Shown here piece by piece: positions 56,105-64,000 of a stretch of 64,000 bases of DNA (position 1 is its first letter; every line of letters begins with the position of its first letter). The notes beneath the pieces were generated by a model that was not told the DNA's origin, did not search any database, and was given only the letters and a program-made list of their open reading frames with translations. A program made the translations under genes and the position numbers. Source of the DNA: Ixodes scapularis. Lineage: Eukaryota > Arthropoda > Arachnida > Ixodida > Ixodidae. The stretch lies in contig NW_024609857.1 of NCBI RefSeq assembly GCF_016920785.2, forward strand, positions 12,996,716 to 13,060,715, read 5' to 3'.

Positions 56105-57549
56105 ACGCAGTCAGTCGCCGTCGCCCGACGCAGATCGTTTGGCATTCAGGACTTTCCGCCCCGGGTTCTTCGTTTGTACTTGGAACCGAGTGTTATTTCC
56201 TGTGCTTGTGTATGTGCTCAGTGGCTGGATATGGACCTCATAGAGCAGTTTTTCAGACTCAACAGCGACTCAAAGTTGACGGCGGAGGGGCTTGCGGCAA
56301 CGCTTTCGGTTGGTGCACGGGTGTGACGACTACACGGATAAATTTTAAGATTGCTGCTAGCAAGGTGGGCCATATAGCCGCTGTATGTTGACACGATTTT
56401 CAGTGGAAGTACTCCGTGCAAAGGCGAATCTATCGCGTTTCTAATACACCTGTTTTTATCACGCACGATCGACTAAGCAAATGCTTCTGTACCGATCACG
56501 GAGTGAATGTCTTCGGCCTTGCGTTGCGGAACGTCCAATAAAAAGCCATGTTCGTTCAGCGAGAAAACTTCCCTTTCGAGTGACCTTCTTTGATAATTTC
56601 TCCCGTATCTAGGCGCTTTACTCAACACGGTCGATTAGGTTTGCTTCCCTAGTTAAGACATTTTGCTGCCACATGCGGCACTAATGCTTGGCACGATGTA
56701 TGCCACTGGTGGTATTGTGAATTGGTTTACTTCCAAAGCTAAAAGTGTAACAGGTGGGACCATTCAGTTTGCTAAAAATGTGATGATATGGGAATTTCGT
56801 TGCATAACTAGCGTTTTACGTCCAAGATTGATAAGAAACATGCTCATGTGATGATGCATGTCTTCAGCATAAGCTTTGCAGATCCAGAAAGGGTGTGCTA
56901 TAGGCTACAGCCTCAAGGTTTTTAATGGACCAAATTGGTGATTACACGACAATAAATATTGTGGTGGAAAACTGCCCATTGACTCGGTGAGTTTTGATCG
57001 TGACCATTGGTGTGCTGTTGGCAAATTAGGTAATGGCACACCTTTTCCCTGGCCATCTGGCTTCAAGGGACATCGCATCTAGATGTGCTTAAATATGTTT
57101 ATTTCAAGGTTCTGTTCACCCCTCTGCATCATTAAAGAAAGGCACTCTCAAGCCACAACGAACAGCAGTGAATATACAATGCATAACAGGCACCAGTGTC
57201 CAGGCGTATAGTCCGCAGAAGCCAATTTGAGCCTAAAAAATGTTTTTGTTTTGTTTAGATAGTTTGCATTTTGTGTATATTCCGCAGGGCCTGATTTCTG
57301 CACCCAGTGCATAGTCAGCCAAGCTGGTGCGCTGTGTTTTCGTGCTTTTTTTCCTGGGTGACATTTTCTTCACAAGTTCTTCGGCGAACGCTGTTGAGCC
57401 TGAAGAACTGCTCTTGAGGCCCATATCCAGCCACTGAGCACACACACAAGCACAGAAAATAACACTCGGTGCCAAGTACAAACGAAGCACCTGGGCGGAA
57501 AGCCCTGAATGCCAAACGAGCAGCGTCGGGTGACGGCGACTGACTGCGT
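56105..57549. repeat. Inverted repeat pair (about 162-bp arms, 1.1-kb spacer)
   Basis: 56105-56267 (ACGCAGTCAGTCGCCGTC ... CTCAACAGCG) and 57389-57549 inverted, about 85-90% identical by eye. Both arms can encode VLRLYLEPSV / CACVCAQWLDM on the appropriate strand, so an old duplicated frame is possible. I do not recognise it. Confidence 0.65.
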
Positions 57550-57622
57550 TGCGCCCCTTCGACGCCTGCATCGCTGTGGTGGGTGATCGTAGCTACTCGT
57601 AGCGAGATTATCTTCACTTCAA

Positions 57623-58748
57623 GCAAGAAATCTTGCCCTACCATAGTCAAGATATGTGTGCAAGTGTTGGATGACGTGGGCTCTCTTACGCTGGTGCAGT
57701 TGTCATCAAAAAAGGTACATATCAACAATGTTTGCGCGTTTGAGGCTGATACTATGACGCATACTTTATCTAAACCTAAATTTATTGGTCTACAGCTACA
57801 AACCTTTTCGTTGACGTTGCTTAGATGATGTAACCATTCAGGCCTCGCATTAAATGGTGTTGCGAACTCTTCGGTTGTGTATGAAAACCTATTTTTGCCC
57901 TAATAAAAGACATTGTAAAAAGGACAGATGTCTTCTGCTGATACATATCTTCCAATTTACAATGCAGAGGCAAAAAGAAAATCGTGTACACCTACCACTT
58001 AGCATAAGCACCTTTTGCTATTCATTCTTGAGCACATTCAAATATCAGCTTAGGCTGCTCTTGTTTTAAAATCTTCGCCCTGTTTTGTAAAAAGAAAAAA
58101 GTTAAAAAAAAGCTTTACCTGTGTTCTCCTTCTGGCATTTAATACAGACTTGTTTGTCAGCAGATCACACACAGCAGATATCACCGTGGCACATACAACT
58201 CGAACGGCCGATGAGGCTATTGCTATTACAATAAAGTTTTCCACAAGAGCCAAAAGGAGGCTTGTAGGGTGCACAAGCACATCGAAATGAGATTGGCGCT
58301 TCCGGGGCTTGTTTATATTATGCGTAAAAACAGGACGATCGGCGACCAGCTGATCGCAATATAACATCAAGGATACCGATGTTTCGATACATTGAACGCA
58401 GGATAAAGACCTCAATCGTACCTTGTATGCTGTAGCCGTCATACTTTCCCTCCAACCGCTTTTTAGCACAATTAGCTAGAACAACCGAAGAGTTCGCAAC
58501 ACCGTTTAATGCGAGGCCTGAATGGTTACATCATCTAAGCAACGTCAACGAAAATGTTTGTAGCTGCAGACCGATAACTTTAGTTTTAGATAAAGTACGC
58601 GCCATAGTTTCAACGCGCGAACATTGTTGATAAGTACCTTTCTTTGGACCCGCGTACATTCGGTTCAACTTGACGACAGCTGCACCAACGTGAGAGCTCA
58701 CGTCGAACACTTGCACACATAACTTGACTATGGCAAGATTTCTTGCCT
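57623..58748. repeat. Inverted repeat pair (about 260-bp arms, 600-bp spacer)
   Basis: 57623-57878 (GCAAGAAATCTTGCC ... GAACTCTTCGGTTGT) pairs with 58481-58748, about 80% identical. The direct neighbour of the previous inverted pair. Probably a foldback transposon. No gene. Confidence 0.65.
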
Positions 58749-58986
58749 TCGACTGGCTTGAACACTTCATTTGTAGCATCACGGTAGGTCTTCGTTGAAG
58801 TGATGATCGTCTCGCACACGGCAACAAACAGAGAACGGCTCGCTTTGTTCAATTTATACGCTACCGGTCTACGGGCGTCGCAAATCTATCCCCCTCTTGT
58901 CCGCCATGTTGGAGCGATCGGAGCGCCCCCTATATTCGCTGAAACTCCTCAATATAAAAGGGTCGGGAGCGACTGAGCGACGAGGA

Positions 58987-59291
58987 AGGGAGGAAGTGGC
59001 CGAGTGGGCTAACGCGTCTCAGCTCGGAGCGTGGAGCGAAAGCTTGCGCTGGGAACCTCCTGGGTTCGATCCCCGCCGCCCCCGCCCGTTTCGATCTGGA
59101 TGAGTTTCGACCGGCACGCGTTCGTGTGATCACTACTGCGTGATGCACGTTAAAAAACCCCAGGTTAGCGGTTGTACCGCACTGGCCAAATTTCTCATCT
59201 ACAGCTAAGAGACCGATTACCGGTTGAGGCGCATCTCCATCAAGGCTGTATATACATAAAGAGCAAGCCAATTTTTTTTTTTTTTTTTTTT
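58987..59291 (+). repeat. tRNA-Ser/Leu-headed SINE (Ruka-like) with poly(T) tail
   Basis: The head GTGGCCGAGTGGGCTAACGC (A box), a long variable-arm-like segment and GGGTTCGATCC (B box) resemble tRNA-Ser. The body has AGTTTCGACCGGCACGCG and GTTAAAAAACCCCAGGT. The element ends in T20 (59272-59291). Exact 12-bp target duplications GAGCGACGAGGA lie at 58975-58986 and 59292-59303. Ruka, a SINE family of ixodid ticks with a tRNA-Ser-like head, is the likely match (from memory). Confidence 0.8.
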
Positions 59292-59303
59292 GAGCGACGA
59301 GGA

Positions 59304-59929
59304 CTATTTATTTTTATTCTTGGCACTTGGTACGAAATAAAAAATATTGGCAGCGACGTTTACCTTCAAAGTCCTTTAATGCACGAATTGTAGTTTTTAG
59401 AGGCGATTTTTGTTAATCGTTCGGAAGTAATTAAGCAGTCGTTCCGGGCTCAAAGACGCTCCCAATTTTTGTCGATTTTGGGGAAAATAAATGGGTAGGT
59501 CATGTGACCAGAGAGGAGCGAGGGGGAAGGAAGACGAATGGGGAGGGAGGAGTAGAGAAAGAGGAGAGGGAGAAGAAGGGAGAAAGATGGGCAAGGGGAG
59601 AGGGCACTCTGGGAGACTGAGGCGAATAATTGGGAGAGAGAGGAAGAGGGAAGATTGAAATGCGGCGATGAAAGCGGTTCTTGTGACGTGTTTCCCCTTG
59701 AAGTTTAGCGGGCAAACTGATTCGTTTGTCATATGACCAAGGAGGGGGAGAAGAGAGGAGGGCATCGTAGGAAAATGTGGGAGGGATGGGAGTAGAGGGG
59801 GCGTGAGGGAAAGAAAGCGAGGGGAAAAGAGGCAGATGAGGAGGACACCTTAGAAGGGTGAAAAATGGGAATGGAAAGGGAGCGGAACGGAGGGTATTGG
59901 TGCGTCACAGGACGTATATTTCTCCGCAG
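59304..59929. other. Purine-rich stretch, no gene
   Basis: 59505-59660 and 59735-59900 are dominated by GGGAGAGGAAGA-type sequence. CACGTG-family fragments (GTCATGTGACC at 59498, GTCATATGACC at 59728) lie between. No coding region. Confidence 0.5.
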
Positions 59930-60170
59930 AATTAAGTGGAGAAACTGAATTCTTGTAAAGGTCACGTGATATCAAGTCGTGTGAAGTCGATTTTCCCCGC
60001 TGAAATAAACGAGGAAACTGACTTGGTGCATAGGTCAGGTGACGTCAATTTCCCCGCGAAATATGGCAGGTAAACTGAATTTAAGTACAGACCACGTGAT
60101 GTCAAATTCCAAACTTTGTTTAAGTCACGTGACGTGAATTTTCCTGCTACATTTAGCGGCAACTGCGCGG
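59930..60170. repeat. Tandem CACGTG-containing repeats, inverted relative to 51404-51590
   Basis: Four diverged units with GTCACGTGAT, GTCAGGTGACGTCAA, CCACGTGATGTCAA and GTCACGTGACGTGAA, each followed by TTTCCCCGC- and AATTTAGC-like words. Confidence 0.7.
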
Positions 60171-60318
60171 ACGAACGGACGGAGAGACAGACCAAATTTT
60201 GGAATAGGGGGTTGTCCGTTGATGAACATTTAATTCCTTAATCATCAAAAGACACTGAGTTGGCCCCTGACGGCAGAGCAGCTTTTTCGTTACATGAATA
60301 TTGCTCTATTTATTTCAG

Positions 60319-60484
60319 AGAGGCCAGTAGAGCCGAGATGGATCTCAAGTCTCCGACGGGACGGGGCGAGTTCCGAAGACTCTGGAATTTAGGAATCCGC
60401 CATTATGGCGTGAAAAGGGTCCAGCTGAACCTGGCCCTCACTCCAAATATCACCACACTCCACAAAGTATTCGATTTGATGAAG
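60319..60484 (+). CDS. Host gene exon: second visible ectodomain part
   Basis: Acceptor TGCTCTATTTATTTCAG ends at 60318 and donor GTAGGT starts at 60485. The exon starts with one base completing a phase-2 codon, which fits the exon ending at 40282 (AA plus A gives Lys), and leaves in phase 0. It encodes EASRAEMDLKSPTGRGEFRR, then LWNLGIRHYGVKRVQLNLAL and TTLHKVFDLMK. FRRLWxxGIRHYGV is, from memory, a recurring motif of the same uncharacterised tick family as the 40051 exon. Whether further exons lie in the 20-kb intron between the two is not excluded. Later exons are not seen before 64000. Confidence 0.65.
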
Positions 60485-62590
60485 GTAGGTCATGCACGAT
60501 ATCTGTACACCGTTGCATTCAGGCTTAGAGAAAGCCAAGTGAGCAGACTCGATTTCCAAAATATGGCGTCCTTATGCTCGCGGGCAGGTTTCGTAGCATT
60601 TAAAGGTGCACTGAAATGGTTTCTAAGATCGCCAGAACGATCTGCGCACTGAAAGCAACCCAAAAATCTAAAAATTACAGTCGTGCGTAGCGTATTTTTC
60701 TGTTAAAAGAAATGTTCGAAGGTCGTGGGCACGTCTTTTCTCAGGGCGGATTTTCCGAGTGAAGCGGTTGACGAACATCCGAGTGCGCGGACGGATAAGC
60801 GGAGTGGTTGCAGATCCCAAGTATCGTCCCAAGCTGCCGTTGCCTCGGACGAACTACATTTCCGCAGCCGTTTGAGCGTGCATGTGATGGTCATTCACAA
60901 TCCGACGCCGTCAGATTTAGAAATCTATCGCGGACAAGCTGGTTTATATTCCAACATCGGCGGACGCAACGCGAGCCAGTGCAAAACGACGTGGAAACCG
61001 TGTCGTCTCGCCCAGTGTATTTCCCTTTCCGGGTCGATACAAATCATGCAGTCGGAGTGAATGGTTCGTCCCTGTCGCGTGGTCACGACCCGAAGCAGCG
61101 ATGTGGGTCAGTGGTTAGCAGTTCGAAAACACGAAAATGATGGGGATAACGAGTGCACATCAGCATTTATTTGCATAAATGTCGACGGAAAAACAAAACA
61201 AAAATCACAACATCGCGTCCGTCGAAGCTAGGCGTTTGGCAGGTTTGCCGGAGTCGTGTCTAATCGACTCCGATGAATCGGCCGGGATACCTTGATGAAA
61301 GCGATGCACTCAATATTCCACAGCGACCTCTTTCTGACGGATAACCATAATGCTATCATCATAGCTAGCCTTTCACGTTGACTCGAGAAACTAGCACGGA
61401 AGACAGCGTACGATCCCTAAATTACGCAATGTATCGCTTTCGAAATTCTAGCGCACTTTACGGAGCCCAGACAAACAATAGAGGATTCAGTCCTATATGC
61501 ATCACCCTACGGCTATACTATCGCTTACAAACGGAACACCCGAGTTGAAAATTTCTGGCCAGCTAAATAGCAAATGTTTCACTGGGCTCGCCGTCCCCGT
61601 AGATTCGAAGGCGCATGTTTGTTTTTTTTTCGATCGGGAACGGCCTTCGGCGCGTCTTCGAGCTTTTAGCTTTTGCCGGCACAACGTGCATGCGAGTCCG
61701 GCGCGTTAGGCCTACGAACTGTCTCGCGTGAAGCGCCTCCTCGGGAGCAGTCCACGTCCACGCGTGCACACACTCGCCCAGTCGATTGCACGAACGTTAA
61801 ACATGCACACCAACACAGGAAAACGATAACAGCACACGACATAGTGCAAGAACGGCAGGTTCAGATCGCAGAAATGAACGTCTCACACAGTCCGACTGAC
61901 CCCGACAGCCCAGACATTCGTCGGTGTCCGTGGGGTGCGGTTTGCTTTGCCGTCGTGAGCTACGCCGCTATTCGCGACTCCAACTAACTATAGGTGGCGC
62001 CACTCATTTTCAAAGATGGCGGGTTTCGTGAGGGTCAGAGATACGTGCCGCTGTTGAGCCTGTCTAGTGTGCTGGCTTCACTGAGCGACATAAATTATTT
62101 CTGGTAATACGAGGAAGCTAATGCTTTATGAGCTCAGGTCACCTCTTTAACCTGAAAACAAGAACGGTGTTTACCGTATTAATTACGGAAGGATGCGCGT
62201 TTTAATTCTGGAGCGAAACCGAAACTTACCTCTATATTGGATTTATTTCTCGATAGAGGTCTTAATTTCGGATTCTTTCATGACTCAAGATGTGTCTCAC
62301 ATCGTAATTATTTATTTAGAAAATTTGTTCGCGAAAACTTTATTTTGTGACATACCGTTCGATACAGGCTGATATTCGTAGTTGTTGAAAAAATCAGTGC
62401 TGATATCTGTGCGCTTTCGTTGCCTTTTTCTCGCTCAGATAATTGTCATGGGAAATAATGACAATTATCTCAGCACAAGAATAACAGAATAATTCCAATT
62501 TTTACAATACGTCCACGAAACGCATAAACTAATAAACGCTGCTCTCACTGCAACAACCCAAGACGGAATTCGAGTCAGACAGCTGAAGTG
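60485..62590. other. Intron or downstream sequence
   Basis: A TTAA-type end (TTAA 60600-60603, then AGGTGCACTGAAATGG) occurs without a visible partner. TATTCGCGACTCCAAC (61969) is a single end of the family at 41374. No further exon recognised. Confidence 0.4.
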
Positions 62591-62605
62591 TGTGTGTGTG
62601 TGTGT
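62588..62605. repeat. (TG)n microsatellite
   Basis: About nine TG units. Confidence 0.85.
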
Positions 62606-63894
62606 TTTTATAGCACCGCGTGACGCGTAGGACTTCATATTACATCCAGCGTTTAACTGTTTGTCTACCTTGATAACTCAGAATTTTTCATATGATAAAA
62701 ATAAAACAAAATTATATTTTTCTGGAAAGACTATTATGGTTAAATAGAGTATTCTCGTGATCTTGACGTTAATTAGAGGCATACATTACCGCGATTTGTA
62801 TTAATAATAATAATATTAAAATTCACATATTTGAATAAATAATTCTTCAAGCTCTAATATAATTTGTTGCCTATGATCTAATTTTAAACGCGCGAAGAAA
62901 TATGACAATGAAAACTGTGCTAATTATCATCAGTGGTTCCAATTGCTGCATTTAAATTACAAATAAAATGAAAATAGTCTAAAATCAATGAAAACATTCT
63001 AGCTAATGTGAGAAATCCGTGTAAAATTACATTAATTGTGAGTAAAGTATATTGTGCTATCAAAGTCGCGAGTTTTGACAATCGGCGAAACGTCCAAAGT
63101 CGCCGCCAATATACTTCCAGACCAAATGCCCAAAAGTTTTTAAAAAAAAGTTTTTTTTTTTTTAAATTTCTAGTTTTTTCATAACATTTATTTACTTTTG
63201 TATTTGCTCACCGTCGTTTTGCCAATCTCAGCCTTTCCAGTTGGAAGGAACGCCTACCTGCTTGCACGTCTGCTCACTGCAGCACGTTTCGTTGGCGTTG
63301 GAAGCCGGTGAAACAGTAGTGAGTTTTAATATTGCGTATACGAGCGAACTCAAGCCCTGTGTGCTTGCGTTAGCTTTGCGCGTTCCACACTGCGCGTGCG
63401 CGGAGCTCGAAATTGCGGTCTTGGATGGCGCATGGCGATGAGGCGCACGCACAACGTGGGGCACGCAACTCTAACGCAAACGCACACCGCTTGCGTTTGC
63501 TTCTATGCGCAATACTAAAACTCTCCAGTAAGGTACAATCCCATACCGGCTGCAGCACTACGTTGGGACAGTGAAGAGTGTTGTTTGCATTCGGAAACGA
63601 CATTTCGCGAGCCATGATCGCGAGCAGTTCCGCCATGCCCACGGAGCAGGAGAATCGGGTGACCCTCACTAGAGCGCTTCCCGTTTTCGCCGCGGGAGGG
63701 CGAGCGTCGAGCTGGAGACGCGAATACGGCGACGCGCGATGGGTCGTTGGGATACACTGTGCTGCGTCGCGTTGCACATGAGGCTCGAGTGAATGCTCCC
63801 GTTCGCAGCCAGCGTCGGCCAACGCGATCGGGCGCGTGTACTTGCCGAAGTTACTACGCGCGACGACGACGAGTAGAGAGCGATGAAGACAAAG
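62606..63894. other. AT-rich stretch, then unassigned GC-rich end
   Basis: 62640-63200 is strongly AT-rich with homopolymers. 63230-63894 is GC-richer with open frames on both strands (63370-63900 minus, 176 codons) but no recognisable domain, so I do not call a gene. Confidence 0.35.
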
Positions 63895-63982
63895 CGCCAC
63901 GGCCTGCCGCGGCTAGGTGGCGTAAGCTAACGCCCGTGGTAAAGAATACGATCGATATCCATCCATCCATCCATCTATCTGA
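63895..63982 (+). mobile_element. 3' tail of a second CR1/L2-like LINE copy
   Basis: CGGCTAGGTGGCGTAAGCTA followed by (ATCC)n at about 63957-63976 matches the minus-strand tail at 44900-44838 (GGCTAGGTGGCGCAAGC ... CCATCCATCC). It is strongly 5'-truncated, as is common for LINEs. Confidence 0.65.
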
Positions 63983-64000
63983 CAGAGTCGGGAGGAGACG

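Noticed and set aside
63370..63900. 176-codon minus-strand frame
   Set aside because: No recognisable domain, overlapping open frames on the other strand and a GC-rich context. Likely chance.
1..64000. CRISPR arrays, bacterial operons or prophage
   Set aside because: No regularly spaced repeats, no compact gene order, and clear eukaryotic splice sites and transposons.

Overview
The window is nuclear DNA from an animal. It most resembles a hard tick (Ixodidae) or a close chelicerate relative. The grounds are very long introns packed with transposons, a tRNA-headed SINE like those known in ticks, Penelope-like, CR1/L2-like and Tx1/L1-like retroelements, many short inverted-repeat elements flanked by TTAA or TAA/TTA, and exons of a membrane-anchored protein that looks like a tick-expanded family. 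There is no operon structure, and nearly all long reading frames belong to mobile elements. The organism assignment is inference.

Layout. Positions 3-16650 are a stack of nested insertions inside one TTAA-flanked inverted-repeat element. Within it lie a Ty3/gypsy retrotransposon A (354-9926), a younger internally deleted gypsy B (4358-8325) inside A's pol frame, and a nearly intact Tx1/L1-like LINE (10426-15825, minus strand) inserted with a 15-bp duplication into a tRNA-like sequence. After a Penelope-like fragment (about 16652-17250) and small elements, a host gene appears on the plus strand. I see a transmembrane exon (21439-21524), a Ser/Thr-rich stalk exon (24598-24924) and two ectodomain exons (40051-40282 and 60319-60484). 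All visible junctions are phase-compatible, which implies a single gene of at least 39 kb whose first and last exons lie outside the window.

The introns hold a diverged tandem duplication (25.4-26.5 kb), a second Penelope GIY-YIG remnant (31.7-32.1 kb), a THAP-like fragment (33.1 kb), an exact 89-bp direct repeat (34.1/34.4 kb), a Penelope-end-like foldback (35.96-36.45 kb), two PIF/Harbinger-type elements with TTA or TAA target duplications (37017-39560 and 41906-43320), and a CR1/L2-like LINE (about 44.84-50.4 kb, minus strand). That LINE has an esterase-type ORF1, sits inside another TTAA element (44494-50763) and is itself interrupted by a tRNA-headed SINE. From 51 to 60 kb there are CACGTG-rich tandem repeats, a perfect 56-bp hairpin, a THAP zinc-finger exon-like segment, two large inverted repeats and a SINE with a poly(T) tail and 12-bp target duplications. 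The last 3.5 kb are AT-rich and end in the 3' tail of a second LINE copy.

Together the window shows one recognisable host gene, seen only as scattered small exons, embedded in layered transposon insertions whose relative ages can be read from nesting and LTR divergence.
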